A DNA stretch of 64,000 bases from Rhodobacteraceae bacterium HLUCCA08 (GCA_001314655.1 LJSF01000041.1:57498-121497), one strand, 5' to 3'. Counted from the first letter of the stretch, positions 1 through 9,515 are shown. Notes: a model not told the origin generated them from the sequence alone. A program made the numbers and translations.

Positions 1-21
1 CAGTTCCGATAGCTCGCTCAT
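1..21 (-). CDS. N-terminal fragment of a leftward gene running off the window
   Basis: Only seven codons are visible (MSELSEL). They follow a purine-rich sequence (GAGGACAGG on the minus strand) that can act as a ribosome binding site. The gene is divergent from transketolase. In related Rhodobacterales a small cell-division or coiled-coil gene near zapA often sits here, but seven residues cannot identify the product. Confidence 0.3.
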
Positions 22-265
22 CACCTGTCCTCGTGACCCCGTGCCACCTGCCCCGCCTCGGCGTTCAAGATCGGCCCGTGTCCTGCCCGGCCCGCTCGCA
101 TCCAGCGCCGAATCGTTTCTCTTGGAGTAGAGCCTAAGCCATCGCCCGTCCTGCGGCAAACGGCCACAAATCAATGGGATCAAGCATTTGGAGCGCGCGC
201 TTGATCTTGCCCCCGGCCCTGCTAAGACCGGGGCCGAACCGCTTGCCCGAAAATGAGGACCTCCC

Positions 266-2287
266 TTGGACATCGCAGCCCTGCGCCAGGCGCACCCGGA
301 CCACTGGATGCGCGCCGCCGCCATCCGCACCCTGACCCTCGATGCCGTCGCCGCCGCCAATTCCGGCCATTCGGGAATGCCCATGGGCATGGCCGATATC
401 GCCACGATCCTGTTCGGCAATCACCTGGTGTTCGATCCCAAGGCGCCGCATTGGCCGAACCGGGACCGTTTCGTGGTGTCGAACGGCCATGGGTCGATGC
501 TGCTTTATGCGCTGCTCTACCTGACCGGCTACGACCAGGCGACGCTGGACGAGATCCGGAATTTCCGCCAATGGGGCGCCCGCACCGCCGGCCACCCGGA
601 ATACGGCCATCTGGAGGGGGTCGAGACCACGACCGGCCCGCTGGGCCAGGGCCTGGCCAATGCCGTCGGCATGGCAATGGCCGAAGAGCACCTGCGCGCG
701 GTTCACGGGGCGAAGACGGTCGACCACTGGACCTATGTCTTCGCCGGGGACGGCTGCCTGATGGAAGGCGTCAGCCACGAGGCGATCGGCCTGGCCGGCA
801 TGCAGCAACTGGGCCGGCTGGTGGTGTTCTTCGACGACAACCAGATCACCATCGACGGCCCCGTCAGCCTGGCCGACCGCACCGATCAGCTGGCCCGTTT
901 CGCCGCCTCGGGCTGGCATGTGCAGCAGATCGACGGCCATGATCCCGTCGCCATCGACGCCGCGATCACCGCCGCCAAGGCCGATCCGCGCCCCTCGATG
1001 ATCGCCTGCAAGACCCATATCGCCCTCGGCCACGCCGCCCAGGACACCGCCAAGGGCCACGGCGCGCTGACCGATCCCGACCAGCTGACGGCCGCCAAGG
1101 CCGCCTATGGCTGGCCCCATGGCCCCTTCGAGGTGCCGGCGGATGTGAAATCCTGGTGGGAAGGGCTGGGCGCCCGCGGCGCCGAGGCCCGCGCCGCCTG
1201 GGAGGCCGGCTTTGCCAAGCTGCCCAGGTCCCGGCAAGAGGCCTTTGACCGCAGCTTTGCCCATCAGGCGCCGACCAGGCTGGCCGCGACGATCCGCAAG
1301 CTCAAGCAGCAGGCGGCCGAAGAGCAGCCCAAGCTGGCCACCCGCGCGGCCAGCCAGAAGGTGCTGACCGCGATCAACCCGGTGATGACCGAAACCATGG
1401 GCGGCTCGGCCGATCTGACCGGGTCGAACAATACCGACAGCCCCGACATGGGGGTGTTCGACCCGGGCAACCGCAAGGGCCGGCACATCCATTTCGGCAT
1501 CCGCGAACACGGCATGGCCGCGGCGCTCAACGGCATGGCCCTGCATGGCGGGGTGCGCCCCTATGGCGGCACCTTCATGGTCTTCGCCGATTACGCCCGC
1601 CCGGCCATCCGCCTGTCGGCGCTGATGGGTGTGCCGGTGACCTATGTGCTGACCCATGACAGCATCGGCCTGGGCGAGGATGGGCCGACCCACCAGCCGG
1701 TCGAACATCTGGCCATGCTGCGCGCCACGCCGAACCTGAATGTCTACCGCCCCGCCGATCTGGTCGAAACCGCCGAGGCCTGGGAATGCGCCCTGATGGA
1801 AACCGCGACGCCCAGCGTGCTGGCCCTGTCGCGCCAGGGCCTGCCGGCGGTCCGGACCGACCACAAGCCGAAGAACCTGACCGCCCAGGGCGCCTATGTC
1901 CTGCGCGAGGCCGAGGCCGGCAAGCGCCAGGTGATCCTGATCGCCTCGGGATCCGAAGTGTCGGTGGCGCTGGCGGCGCGCGATCTGCTCGAGGCCGAAG
2001 CGATCGGCACCCGCGTCGTCTCGATGCCGTCGATGGACCGTTTCGCCGCCCAGGACGAGGCCTATCGCCGCCGCGTGCTGCCCGGCGGCGCGGTGCGCGT
2101 CGGGGTCGAGGCCGCGGTGCGCCAGGGCTGGGACCGCTGGCTGATCGGCGAGCGCGGCCGCGAGGCCAAGGCGGGCTTTGTCGGGATGGAGGGCTTCGGC
2201 GCCTCGGCCCCGGCCGGCACCCTGTTCGAAGAATTCGGGATCACGCCGCAGGCCGTGGCCGACACGGCCCGCGCCCTGCTGGGCTGA
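266..2287 (+). CDS. tkt: Transketolase
   Basis: This is a thiamine-diphosphate enzyme that moves two-carbon ketol units between sugar phosphates in the pentose phosphate (and, where present, Calvin) pathway in the cytosol. The 673 residues match the usual family length of about 660-680. Visible motifs are GHSGMPMG near residues 33-40, the ThDP/Mg site GDGCLMEG near 160-168, and FGIREHG near 410-416, which carries the catalytic glutamate of the pyrimidine domain. The start chosen is a TTG: it lies just after a GAGGAC ribosome binding site at about 255-260, and the protein then begins [14 protein letters not shown] as family members do. The next methionines fall inside the conserved N-terminus. 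gap lies downstream on the same strand, separated by a leftward DUF808 gene and a small ORF. Confidence 0.96.
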   Translation: MDIAALRQAHPDHWMRAAAIRTLTLDAVAAANSGHSGMPMGMADIATILFGNHLVFDPKAPHWPNRDRFVVSNGHGSMLLYALLYLTGYDQATLDEIRNFRQWGARTAGHPEYGHLEGVETTTGPLGQGLANAVGMAMAEEHLRAVHGAKTVDHWTYVFAGDGCLMEGVSHEAIGLAGMQQLGRLVVFFDDNQITIDGPVSLADRTDQLARFAASGWHVQQIDGHDPVAIDAAITAAKADPRPSMIACKTHIALGHAAQDTAKGHGALTDPDQLTAAKAAYGWPHGPFEVPADVKSWWEGLGARGAEARAAWEAGFAKLPRSRQEAFDRSFAHQAPTRLAATIRKLKQQAAEEQPKLATRAASQKVLTAINPVMTETMGGSADLTGSNNTDSPDMGVFDPGNRKGRHIHFGIREHGMAAALNGMALHGGVRPYGGTFMVFADYARPAIRLSALMGVPVTYVLTHDSIGLGEDGPTHQPVEHLAMLRATPNLNVYRPADLVETAEAWECALMETATPSVLALSRQGLPAVRTDHKPKNLTAQGAYVLREAEAGKRQVILIASGSEVSVALAARDLLEAEAIGTRVVSMPSMDRFAAQDEAYRRRVLPGGAVRVGVEAAVRQGWDRWLIGERGREAKAGFVGMEGFGASAPAGTLFEEFGITPQAVADTARALLG

Positions 2288-2294
2288 GCCACGG

Positions 2295-2319
2295 GGCGCC
2301 CGGCCCCGCGCCGGGTGCC
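2295..2319. terminator. Hairpin between convergent tkt and DUF808 genes
   Basis: A 9-bp stem (GGCGCCCGG with CCGGGTGCC, one G-U pair) encloses a 7-nt loop just after the tkt stop. There is no clear T-run, so termination is inferred from position and stem strength only. Confidence 0.45.
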
Positions 2320-2352
2320 GCCATGTGCATGACAGCGGCCCGGGTGTCGGCG

Positions 2353-3306
2353 CTAATGCGCCGCGCCCTTGCCGGTCAGCCGCGCCATCGCCGGTGCGAT
2401 CCCGTGCAGCACGACCGGGATCAGCAGCAGGCCCAGCACCAGCCCCAGGATCCCGTCGCACAGCGCGACGATCAGCCAGTTGAGGAACCCGTCCGGGGCG
2501 ACCGCCCCGGCCAGGTGGTGGATCGCGTCATAGGGCCCGTGCCAGCCCAGTTCGTGCAGCGCATGCACGATGATCGACCCGCCGACCCACAGCATCGCCG
2601 CGGTGCCGACGATCATCAGCAGCTTGAGGAAGGTCGGCATCCCCTTGACGATGCCCTGGCCAAGCCTGCGGGTCAGGCCCAGCCGCCCGCGATTGGCCAT
2701 GTGCAGGCCCACGTCATCGGCCTTCACGATCACCGCCACGCCGCCATAGACGGCCACGGTGATGCCCAGGGCCACCACCGCCAGTGTCGCCGCCCGCAGC
2801 CAGAAATCGTCGGTCTCGATGGCGTTGAGCGCGATGGTCATGATCTCGGCCGACAGGATGAAATCGGTCTTGATCGCGCCCTTGACCCGTTCCTCTTCCA
2901 GGTGGCCGGGATCCTTGGGGGTCATGTCCCTGGCGACCGCAGGATCGGCATGCGGGAACAGGACATGGAACACCTTCTCGGCGCCCTCGAAGCACAGATA
3001 GGCGCCGCCCAGCATCAGCAGCGGCGCGATCAGGAAGGGGGCAAAGGCCGACAGCGCCAGGGCGATCGGCAACAGGATCACCATCTTGTTGAAGATCGAC
3101 CCCCGCGCGATCCGCCAGACGATCGGCAATTCGCGCCTGGGCGAAAACCCCTGCACGTATTTCGGCGTCACCGCCGCGTCGTCGATCACCGCACCGGCGG
3201 CCTTGGCCCCGGCCTTGGCCGCCTGGCCGATGACGTCATCGACCGAGGCCGCGGCCACCTTGGCGATCGCCGCGACGTCATCCAGCAGCGCAAGAAGTCC
3301 GCTCAT
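2353..3306 (-). CDS. DUF808 (YedI-like) inner-membrane protein
   Basis: The 317-residue protein belongs to the DUF808/YedI family, recognised from MSGLLALLDDVAAIAKVAAASVDD at the N-terminus, the DDAAVTPKYVQG segment near residue 45, and the ordered membrane segments that follow (around residues 75-105, 160-190, 220-245 and 265-300). Its biochemical function is unknown. The open frame continues upstream for another 1.2 kb antisense to gap, but that part is a GC-bias shadow. The ATG at 3306 gives the conserved family N-terminus. It is convergent with tkt. Confidence 0.88.
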   Translation of the reverse strand: MSGLLALLDDVAAIAKVAAASVDDVIGQAAKAGAKAAGAVIDDAAVTPKYVQGFSPRRELPIVWRIARGSIFNKMVILLPIALALSAFAPFLIAPLLMLGGAYLCFEGAEKVFHVLFPHADPAVARDMTPKDPGHLEEERVKGAIKTDFILSAEIMTIALNAIETDDFWLRAATLAVVALGITVAVYGGVAVIVKADDVGLHMANRGRLGLTRRLGQGIVKGMPTFLKLLMIVGTAAMLWVGGSIIVHALHELGWHGPYDAIHHLAGAVAPDGFLNWLIVALCDGILGLVLGLLLIPVVLHGIAPAMARLTGKGAAH

Positions 3307-3420
3307 ACCCACCTCACCGGTTCTGCCGGGCCAAGGTAACGCCTGGACCGGCCCGCGCAACCCGGTTTGCGCACCGCCAAAACGCGTGACACCTCGCGCG
3401 GGTTCTGCCAAAGACCGGCC

Positions 3421-3564
3421 ATGACCAACCGCCTTGCTCTCTGGCTTGTTCTGCTGATCGCCGCCTTCTTCGTGCTGGACCATTTCGTCCTGCAGCTTGA
3501 CGCGGCGCTGTTCCTGGGCCGCAAGTTCACCGACCTGATCGAGTATCTGGCCTTTTGGCGCTGA
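3421..3564 (+). CDS. Small single-pass membrane protein, function unknown
   Basis: A 47-residue ORF with one clear hydrophobic helix near residues 5-25 (LALWLVLLIAAFFVLDHFVL) and a short C-terminal tail ending YLAFWR. It lies 120 bp upstream of gap on the same strand. Similar small ORFs occur before gap in Rhodobacterales, which supports it being real, but I cannot assign a role. It could be co-transcribed with gap. Confidence 0.6.
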   Translation: MTNRLALWLVLLIAAFFVLDHFVLQLDAALFLGRKFTDLIEYLAFWR

Positions 3565-3684
3565 ATCCGGCGCGGCCCGGGTTGACCTTTGCCCCCTTTT
3601 CCCGATGTTGGGCGCCAAGTCGGGCCGGGGGTCATCGCGCCCCGTCGCGCCCGTGATGCAAGCCTGGAAGCAAGGAGATTTCCC

Positions 3685-4686
3685 ATGGCAGTCAAGGTCG
3701 CCATCAACGGGTTCGGACGGATCGGCCGCAACGTGTTGCGCGCCATCATCGAATCCGGCCGCACCGATATCGAGGTCGTCGCGATCAACGATCTCGGCCC
3801 GGTCGAAACCAACGCCCACCTGCTGCGCTATGACAGCGTGCATGGCCGGTTTCCCGCCACCGTGACCACGACCGAAACCACCATCGACGTGGGCCGCGGC
3901 CCGATCGAGGTGACGGCGATCCGCAACCCCGCCGACCTGCCCTGGGGCGATGTCGACATCGTCATGGAATGCACCGGCATTTTCACTTCCAAGGAAAAGT
4001 GCCAGGCGCATCTGGAAAACGGATCGTCCCGCGTGCTGATCTCGGCGCCCGGCACCGATGCCGACGCGACGATCGTCTACGGCGTCAACCATGACAGCCT
4101 GGGCGCCGATGACATCGTGGTGTCGAACGCCTCCTGCACCACCAATTGCCTGGCGCCGGTGGCCAAGGTGCTGAACGACGAGATCGGCATCGTGAAGGGT
4201 TTCATGACCACGATCCATTCCTATACCGGCGACCAGCCGACGCTGGACACGATGCACAAGGATCTGTATCGCGCCCGCGCCGCGGCGATGTCGATGATCC
4301 CGACCTCGACCGGGGCGGCCAAGGCCGTGGGGCTGGTGCTGCCGGAGCTCAACGGCAAGCTCGACGGTGTGGCGATCCGCGTGCCGACCCCGAACGTGTC
4401 GGTCGTCGACCTGACCTTCGAAGCCGCCCGCGACACCAGCGTGGACGAAATCAACGCCGCGATCCGCGCCGCCGCCGATGGCCCGCTCAAGGGCGTGCTG
4501 GGCTATACGGACGAAAAGCTGGTCAGCATGGATTTCAACCACGACCCGCATTCAAGCGTGTTCCACTGCGACCAGACCAAGGTCATGGACGGCACCATGT
4601 GCCGGATCCTGACCTGGTATGACAACGAATGGGGCTTTTCCAACCGGATGAGCGACACCGCCGTGGCGATGGGCAAATTCCTGTAG
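3685..4686 (+). CDS. gap: Glyceraldehyde-3-phosphate dehydrogenase, type I
   Basis: Phosphorylating, NAD(P)-dependent oxidation of glyceraldehyde 3-phosphate in glycolysis/gluconeogenesis. The 333 residues begin with the Rossmann motif [14 protein letters not shown]. The catalytic loop [13 protein letters not shown] places the nucleophilic cysteine at about residue 151, and the C-terminal [12 protein letters not shown] signature is present. The ATG at 3685 follows AAGGAGATTTCCC, a strong ribosome binding site; the longer open frame upstream is not homologous. A strong terminator hairpin follows at 4710-4733. Confidence 0.97.
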   Translation: MAVKVAINGFGRIGRNVLRAIIESGRTDIEVVAINDLGPVETNAHLLRYDSVHGRFPATVTTTETTIDVGRGPIEVTAIRNPADLPWGDVDIVMECTGIFTSKEKCQAHLENGSSRVLISAPGTDADATIVYGVNHDSLGADDIVVSNASCTTNCLAPVAKVLNDEIGIVKGFMTTIHSYTGDQPTLDTMHKDLYRARAAAMSMIPTSTGAAKAVGLVLPELNGKLDGVAIRVPTPNVSVVDLTFEAARDTSVDEINAAIRAAADGPLKGVLGYTDEKLVSMDFNHDPHSSVFHCDQTKVMDGTMCRILTWYDNEWGFSNRMSDTAVAMGKFL

Positions 4687-4709
4687 ACCGACACCGGTTC
4701 GAAATCGTC

Positions 4710-4733
4710 AAGGCCGCCCCCACGGGCGGCCTT
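4710..4733 (+). terminator. Rho-independent terminator of gap
   Basis: Perfect 10-bp stem AAGGCCGCCC / GGGCGGCCTT with a CCAC tetraloop, 24 bp after the gap stop, followed by a T-containing tail (CGTCGTTT). Confidence 0.85.
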
Positions 4734-4860
4734 CGTCGTTTGCGAAGCCTTGCGTCCGATGCAATCCCGTTAGCGCAAACCGGCAGTGGTGCTGCGCTGC
4801 GGCATGACTATCTGTTGTCGTGACGAAACAAGAGAACCGGCCACTGAAAGGAGTTTCCCC

Positions 4861-5016
4861 ATGACCGCTTTCGCTTCGCTCCGCACGGCCCTGGAAAAGC
4901 GCGCCGCCTACCTGCGCACCAAGCGTGAACTGCAAGGCCTGCCCCGTGACCTCGCGATCGAGGATCTGGGCATCTACGACCCCGAGACCCAGGCCCGTCA
5001 GGCCGTCTACGGCTAG
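4861..5016 (+). CDS. DUF1127 family mini-protein
   Basis: A 51-residue protein with the DUF1127 hallmark: a short Arg/Lys-rich amphipathic stretch (YLRTKRELQGLPRDLAIEDL) followed by GIYDPETQARQAVYG. DUF1127 proteins are small, often stress-induced, and in Rhodobacter some are linked to small-RNA control; a specific role here is unproven. The start is fixed by AAAGGAG about 7 bases upstream. It stands alone, with a terminator before it (4710-4733) and the stop of coaD converging only 6 bp away. An imperfect LacI-type dyad (GTTAGC-GCAAAC) lies at 4769-4780 in its leader, too weak to call. Confidence 0.8.
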   Translation: MTAFASLRTALEKRAAYLRTKRELQGLPRDLAIEDLGIYDPETQARQAVYG

Positions 5017-5022
5017 GTCGGG

Positions 5023-5520
5023 CTAGGCTCGGCCCAGCCGGGCCTTCAAGGCCGCCGCGACCGGGGGCGTGACGAATTTCGACACGTCCCCGCCCAGCCG
5101 GGCGATTTCCTTGACCAGCTTCGAGGCGATCGCCTGGTGCTGTGCATCGGCCATCAGGAACACGGTTTCGACGCCGTCATCCAGCGCCCGGTTCATCCCC
5201 ACCATCTGATATTCGTATTCGAAATCCGCCACCGCCCGCAGGCCGCGGATGATGATCTGCGCGCCGACGTCATTGGCGCAGTCGATCAGCAGGTTCTCGA
5301 ACGGATGCACGACGATCTCGACCCCGGTTTCGGTCGACAGGGCCGCGCATTCCGCCTCGATCATCGCAACCCGCTCTTCCAGGGTGAACATCGGCCCCTT
5401 GTCGCGGTTGATCGCCACGCCGATCACCAGCTTGTCGACCAGGGTGCAGGCCCGGCGGATGATGTCGGTATGCCCCAACGTGACCGGGTCGAAGGTTCCG
5501 GGATACAGGCCGATGCGCAT
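5023..5520 (-). CDS. coaD: Phosphopantetheine adenylyltransferase
   Basis: Adenylates 4'-phosphopantetheine to dephospho-CoA, the penultimate step of CoA synthesis. The 165 residues are typical of the family. The N-terminus has the nucleotidyltransferase signature (TFDPVTLGHTDI, residues 9-20, containing the GH of the T/HxGH motif), followed by INRDKGPMF and, near residues 88-96, IIRGLRAVADFEYE, which contacts substrate. The true start is the ATG giving MRIGLYPGTFDP; upstream in-frame codons are not homologous. A CBS-domain gene lies 80 bp upstream on the same strand. Confidence 0.95.
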   Translation of the reverse strand: MRIGLYPGTFDPVTLGHTDIIRRACTLVDKLVIGVAINRDKGPMFTLEERVAMIEAECAALSTETGVEIVVHPFENLLIDCANDVGAQIIIRGLRAVADFEYEYQMVGMNRALDDGVETVFLMADAQHQAIASKLVKEIARLGGDVSKFVTPPVAAALKARLGRA

Positions 5521-5600
5521 GAGGCGGTCCCTTGTCCAAGCGGCGTCGCGGCGCACGCAACATGAGTGCGTCCGGAAATGCAACCCGGATCTGCCGGGGC

Positions 5601-6038
5601 TCAGTAGCCCATGATCATGCCTTGCAACGCGTCGCGCTCGGCCGCCAGTTCGCTCAGCCGTCCCTTGACCACGTCGCCGATCGACACCAGTCCGATCAGG
5701 GCGCCGTCCTGCATCACCGGCATGTGGCGGAACCGGCCTTCGGTCATGGTCGACAGGATCTTGACCGAATGGTCGGCGGGCACGCAGGTCTTGGGGTTGC
5801 GGGTCATCATCTCGCCGACCTTGCGCGACAGGCAGCCAGGCCCCGCCGCGCCCAGTTCGCGCACGATGTCCCGTTCGGACAGGATGCCATGGGGGGTCTT
5901 GCCGCCATCGTCGCTGATCACCACCGTCCCGATCCGCTTTTCCGACATCAGCCGCGCCGCATCGGCGACCGTGTCGGACGAGGTCAGCATCACGATCCCG
6001 CCAATGGCCTTGTCGCCAAGTATCTGTTGAACCAGCAT
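5601..6038 (-). CDS. CBS-domain pair protein
   Basis: A 145-residue stand-alone protein built of two CBS domains (about residues 10-65 and 75-132), recognised from SEKRIGTVVISDDGG...HGILSERDIVREL and RFRHMPVMQDGALIGLVSIGDVVK. CBS pairs bind adenosine nucleotides such as AMP, ATP or SAM and usually regulate a partner. No enzymatic domain is attached and no partner is evident: coaD downstream and LysR upstream are on the same strand but not coupled by overlap. Confidence 0.88.
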   Translation of the reverse strand: MLVQQILGDKAIGGIVMLTSSDTVADAARLMSEKRIGTVVISDDGGKTPHGILSERDIVRELGAAGPGCLSRKVGEMMTRNPKTCVPADHSVKILSTMTEGRFRHMPVMQDGALIGLVSIGDVVKGRLSELAAERDALQGMIMGY

Positions 6039-6091
6039 TCCTTGCTCCTCCTCGCGCTATGTCCCAGCGTCGGCGCGAAGCGGCCCTTTTG

Positions 6092-6961
6092 TCAAGCGGC
6101 AGCGGCCTCCAGCCGTGCCACCTCGGCACGCAACCCGTCGCAGATCAGCCGCGCCAGCCGGTTCAGCCGGTCCGAGCGCCGATCGGCCTGGTGGCGCACC
6201 AGGTGAAAGGTGCGCGTCATCGCCACCCGGTCCGGCAGCACCCGCACCAGGTCCGGGGCGAAGGGCAGCGCGAAATCGTGCACGATCCCGATCCCCGCGC
6301 GGGCGCGCAGCATCTGCAACTGCACCACGACCGAGTTCGAGGCCATCTGCACTGCCTCGACCCCGATCTCGCCCAGGTAATCCAGTTCCCGGTCAAAGAT
6401 CATGTCCGGGATATAGCCGACGATCGGCTGCCCGGTCAGGCTGTCCACCGGCGCAAGATCCCGGTGACAGGCCAGGCTCAGCCGGTAATCGGTGATCTTC
6501 TGCACCGTCAGGCGCCCGGCCCCGGGGCGGCTGACGGTGATCGCCATGTCGGCTTCTCGGCGGCTCAGGTTGACGACCCGCGGCAGGGCCAGGATCTGGA
6601 ACTCCAGCCCCGGATTCTCGGCCCGGATCTCGGCGCAGACCCGTGGCAGCAGAAAGCTCGCGCAGCCGTCCGGCGCCCCGATCCGCACCTGCCCGGACAG
6701 GCCGGTCGCGCCGCGCGCGCCCTCGGCCCGGCGCAGCGCCTCCTCGGCGGCGCGGGCATGGTCCAGAAGCCGCACCCCGGCCTCGGTCAACGCATAGCCT
6801 TGCGGCGAGCGGACGAAGAGCGGCGTGCCCAGCCGCTCTTCCAGCCGGGCGATGCGGCGTCCCACCGTGGCCGGGTCCAGCCGCAACGCACGTCCGGCCC
6901 CGGTCAGGCTTTCGGCCCGCGCCACGGCCAGGAAGACGCGGATATCGTCCCAGTTTTCCAT
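6092..6961 (-). CDS. LysR-family regulator, probable controller of mmsA
   Basis: A 289-residue LysR protein: winged helix-turn-helix at residues 4-60 (FLAVARAESLTGAGRAL...ATVGRRIARLEERLG) and a LysR substrate domain from about residue 90. It is transcribed divergently from mmsA with about 100 bp between, the usual layout for a LysR regulator and its target, so control of methylmalonate-semialdehyde dehydrogenase is a reasonable inference. The ATG at 6961 follows AAGGATG. An in-frame ATG seven codons upstream lacks a better ribosome site and would overlap the TTGC-N6-GCAA dyad. Confidence 0.87.
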   Translation of the reverse strand: MENWDDIRVFLAVARAESLTGAGRALRLDPATVGRRIARLEERLGTPLFVRSPQGYALTEAGVRLLDHARAAEEALRRAEGARGATGLSGQVRIGAPDGCASFLLPRVCAEIRAENPGLEFQILALPRVVNLSRREADMAITVSRPGAGRLTVQKITDYRLSLACHRDLAPVDSLTGQPIVGYIPDMIFDRELDYLGEIGVEAVQMASNSVVVQLQMLRARAGIGIVHDFALPFAPDLVRVLPDRVAMTRTFHLVRHQADRRSDRLNRLARLICDGLRAEVARLEAAAA

Positions 6962-6968
6962 GTCATCC

Positions 6969-6982
6969 TTGCATTTTCGCAA
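6969..6982. promoter_or_regulatory. Candidate LysR-type dyad TTGC-N6-GCAA
   Basis: A short inverted repeat (TTGC ATTTTC GCAA) sits in the intergenic region between the divergent LysR gene and mmsA. LysR proteins commonly bind interrupted dyads of this kind next to their own start, so autoregulation is plausible. The arms are only 4 bp, so chance is not excluded. Confidence 0.3.
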
Positions 6983-7062
6983 AGCCGTTTTGGCAACCTG
7001 CCCCTTTCACGGGCATCCGCGCAAGACTAGACTGACCGCACCCGCAGATCACGGAGGATCCC

Positions 7063-8562
7063 ATGGAGCAGATCGGACACCATATCGACGGCGCCCGCAT
7101 CGCCGGCACGTCCGGCCGCAGCGCCGATGTCATGAACCCGGCGACGGGCGAGGTGCAGGCACAGGTCGCGCTGGCCTCCAAGGCCGAGATGGACGCCGCC
7201 ATCGCCCGCGCCGCCGAGGCGCAGAAGGGCTGGGCCGCGACCAATCCGCAGCGCCGCGCCCGGGTGATGATGAAATTCGCGCAGCTCATCAACGACCACA
7301 TCGACGAACTGGCCGAACTGGTCAGCCGCGAACACGGCAAGACCCTGCCCGACGGGCGCGGCGACGTGCAGCGCGGGCTGGAGGTGGTCGAGGTCTGCAT
7401 CGGCGCGCCGCACATGCTCAAGGGCGACTACACCGACAGCGGCGGCCCGGGCATCGACCTTTATTCGATGCGCCAGCCGCTGGGCGTCGTCGCCGGGATC
7501 ACGCCGTTCAACTTTCCGGCGATGATCCCGTTGTGGAAACTGGCGCCTGCCCTGGCCTGCGGCAATGCGATGATCCTCAAACCCTCGGAACGCTGCCCGT
7601 CCACCGCGATGCGGCTGGCCGAGCTGATCGAGGAAGCCGGGCTGCCCAAGGGCGTGCTGCAGGTCGTCAACGGCGACAAGGAGGCGGTCGACGCGATCCT
7701 CGACAACGACACGATCCAGGCGGTGGGTTTCGTCGGCTCCACGCCGATCGCACAATATATCTACGGCCGCGCCTGTGCCAACGGCAAACGGGCACAGTGT
7801 TTCGGCGGCGCCAAGAACCACATGATCATCATGCCGGATGCCGATCTGGACAAGGCCGCCGATGCGCTGGTCGGCGCGGGCTATGGCGCGGCGGGCGAAC
7901 GTTGCATGGCGATTTCCGTCGCCGTGCCCGTCGGCCAGGCCACCGCCGATGCGCTGATCGAGAAACTGGTGCCGCGGATCGAAAAGCTGAAGGTCGGCCC
8001 CTATACGGCAGGCGCGGACGTGGATTACGGACCCGTCATCACCGCGGCGGCAAAACAGCGCATTCTGAACCTGATCGACAGCGGGGTGGCGCAAGGCGCC
8101 ACGCTGGTCACCGATGGCCGCGACTTCAGCCTGCAGGGCTACGAGGCCGGCTATTTCATCGGGCCGAGCCTGTTCGACAACGTCACGCCCGAGATGGACA
8201 TCTACCGCGAAGAGATCTTTGGCCCGGTCCTGTCCCAGGTGCGCACCGACAGCTACGAGGACGCGCTGAACCTGGTGATCGACAACCCCTATGGCAACGG
8301 CACCGCGATCTTCACCGCCGATGGCGACACCGCGCGCGATTTCGCCCACCGGGTCAATGTCGGCATGGTCGGGATCAATTTCCCGATCCCGGTGCCGCTG
8401 TCCTATCACACTTTCGGCGGCTGGAAGAAATCGGCCTTCGGCGATCTGAACCAGTATGGCCCCGATGCCTTCCGGTTCTACACCAAGACCAAGACCGTGA
8501 CCGCGCGCTGGTTCTCGGGGATCAAGGACGGCGGTGAATTCAACTTCAAGGCCATGGATTGA
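7063..8562 (+). CDS. mmsA: Methylmalonate-semialdehyde dehydrogenase (CoA-acylating)
   Basis: Converts methylmalonate semialdehyde to propionyl-CoA at the end of valine catabolism (and malonate semialdehyde to acetyl-CoA). The 499 residues are the full family length. Features are GVVAGITPFNFPAMIPLWK near residues 141-159, the NAD-binding region GFVGSTPIAQYIY, and the active cysteine near residue 281 in GERCMAISVAVPV. The MAIS context is typical of the CoA-dependent MmsA/IolA branch of aldehyde dehydrogenases. A GGAGGATCCC site precedes the ATG. The divergent LysR gene is a likely regulator. A 3-hydroxyisobutyryl-CoA hydrolase of the same pathway is at 12244. Confidence 0.94.
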   Translation: MEQIGHHIDGARIAGTSGRSADVMNPATGEVQAQVALASKAEMDAAIARAAEAQKGWAATNPQRRARVMMKFAQLINDHIDELAELVSREHGKTLPDGRGDVQRGLEVVEVCIGAPHMLKGDYTDSGGPGIDLYSMRQPLGVVAGITPFNFPAMIPLWKLAPALACGNAMILKPSERCPSTAMRLAELIEEAGLPKGVLQVVNGDKEAVDAILDNDTIQAVGFVGSTPIAQYIYGRACANGKRAQCFGGAKNHMIIMPDADLDKAADALVGAGYGAAGERCMAISVAVPVGQATADALIEKLVPRIEKLKVGPYTAGADVDYGPVITAAAKQRILNLIDSGVAQGATLVTDGRDFSLQGYEAGYFIGPSLFDNVTPEMDIYREEIFGPVLSQVRTDSYEDALNLVIDNPYGNGTAIFTADGDTARDFAHRVNVGMVGINFPIPVPLSYHTFGGWKKSAFGDLNQYGPDAFRFYTKTKTVTARWFSGIKDGGEFNFKAMD

Positions 8563-8645
8563 CCGCAGCGGTTCGCTATACTGGTTCAGGCCCCGGTCGT
8601 CACCGGGGTCCATCCTCGTCTGGCGGATCCCGGGAAACTACGTGC

Positions 8646-9065
8646 ATGGCAGTCGACTACAGGGTTTTTCGCGACATCGGCACCGTGTTGGTTACCTATT
8701 CGGGCAAGGCGACCGTTCCCGATACCCTTGAGGCGTTCGAACGGTATCGCGCCGACCCGGATTTCGAGATCGGCCAGAAACACCTGTTCGACGTCCGCGC
8801 CGTCACCCGCTGCGACGCCGGGTTCGAAGAATATTTCGGCATGCAGGCCCGCCTGGTCGAGGTCTACGGCCTGACCGAGAACGACCAGTTGATCGCGTTC
8901 CTGATCGACAGCCCGGCCGGGCGGGACATGGCGGTGATGTCGCAGAAAAGCTGGGACCACCTGTCCAGTGTCGTCATCACCATCCACGACAGCGAACCCG
9001 AGGCGCTTGCCGCGCTCGGCCTGCGGGAACGGTCGCTGGAAGCGCTGCGCCAGCACATGATGTGA
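8646..9065 (+). CDS. Uncharacterised 139-residue protein, first of a tandem pair
   Basis: A cytosolic-looking protein without signal peptide or membrane segment. It is clearly paralogous to the next gene (also 139 residues): YRVFRDIGTVLVTYSG aligns with FRIFPERGLVYVRYVG, IGQKHLFDVRAVT with PGQKQLIDLSAVT, and MSQKSWD with LSQRSWD. The pattern, a beta-rich start, a conserved GQK-L-D-A-VT core and alternating helices, is reminiscent of STAS/SpoIIAA-like folds, but I cannot confirm this. The ATG at 8646 aligns with the paralogue start; a longer frame from 8559 does not. Confidence 0.7.
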   Translation: MAVDYRVFRDIGTVLVTYSGKATVPDTLEAFERYRADPDFEIGQKHLFDVRAVTRCDAGFEEYFGMQARLVEVYGLTENDQLIAFLIDSPAGRDMAVMSQKSWDHLSSVVITIHDSEPEALAALGLRERSLEALRQHMM

Positions 9066-9072
9066 CCTGCCG

Positions 9073-9492
9073 ATGCCGGTGACCTTTCGCATTTTCCCCG
9101 AACGCGGCCTTGTCTATGTGCGCTATGTCGGCGATTGCACGATCGCCGAAACCCGCCGGGCACTCGAGGCCTACGCGATCCACCCGGGCCGCGCCCCGGG
9201 CCAGAAACAGCTGATCGACCTGTCCGCCGTGACCTCCTATGATCGCGACTTCGCCAACCTGATGGCGGTGCAGGCGCGCAAGGCCGACCTGTTCATCGGC
9301 GGCGAAACCCAAACCCTTCTGGTCTATTTCGCGCCGGAGGGGCCAAGCCAGGACCTGGCCCGCCTGTCCCAACGGTCCTGGGACGCGGTCGATGGGGTCA
9401 TCGCCATGGTCCAGCACGACGAAGGGGAGGCCCTCGCGCTGCTGGGTCAGCCCGAACGCAGCCTGGCCGCGCTGCTCGAGGCCGCGGGCTGA
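9073..9492 (+). CDS. Uncharacterised 139-residue protein, second of a tandem pair
   Basis: Starts 7 bp after the preceding paralogue, so the two are very likely co-transcribed and translationally coupled. It has the same length and architecture (MPVTFRIFPERGLVYVRYVG, then GQKQLIDLSAVTSYDRDF, then RLSQRSWD, ending ALLGQPERSLAALLEAAG). Proteins of this general look are found as hypothetical proteins in Rhodobacterales. No catalytic motif is evident. Confidence 0.7.
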   Translation: MPVTFRIFPERGLVYVRYVGDCTIAETRRALEAYAIHPGRAPGQKQLIDLSAVTSYDRDFANLMAVQARKADLFIGGETQTLLVYFAPEGPSQDLARLSQRSWDAVDGVIAMVQHDEGEALALLGQPERSLAALLEAAG

Positions 9493-9515
9493 CCGCGGCC
9501 CCACCGGTCGACGAC

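Noticed and set aside
3307..4551. Upstream extension of the DUF808 frame
   Set aside because: It is antisense to gap; the family N-terminus begins at 3306.
4769..4780. LacI/CceR-like operator GTTAGC-GCAAAC before the DUF1127 gene
   Set aside because: Half-sites match at five of six bases only, and no regulator or second site supports it.
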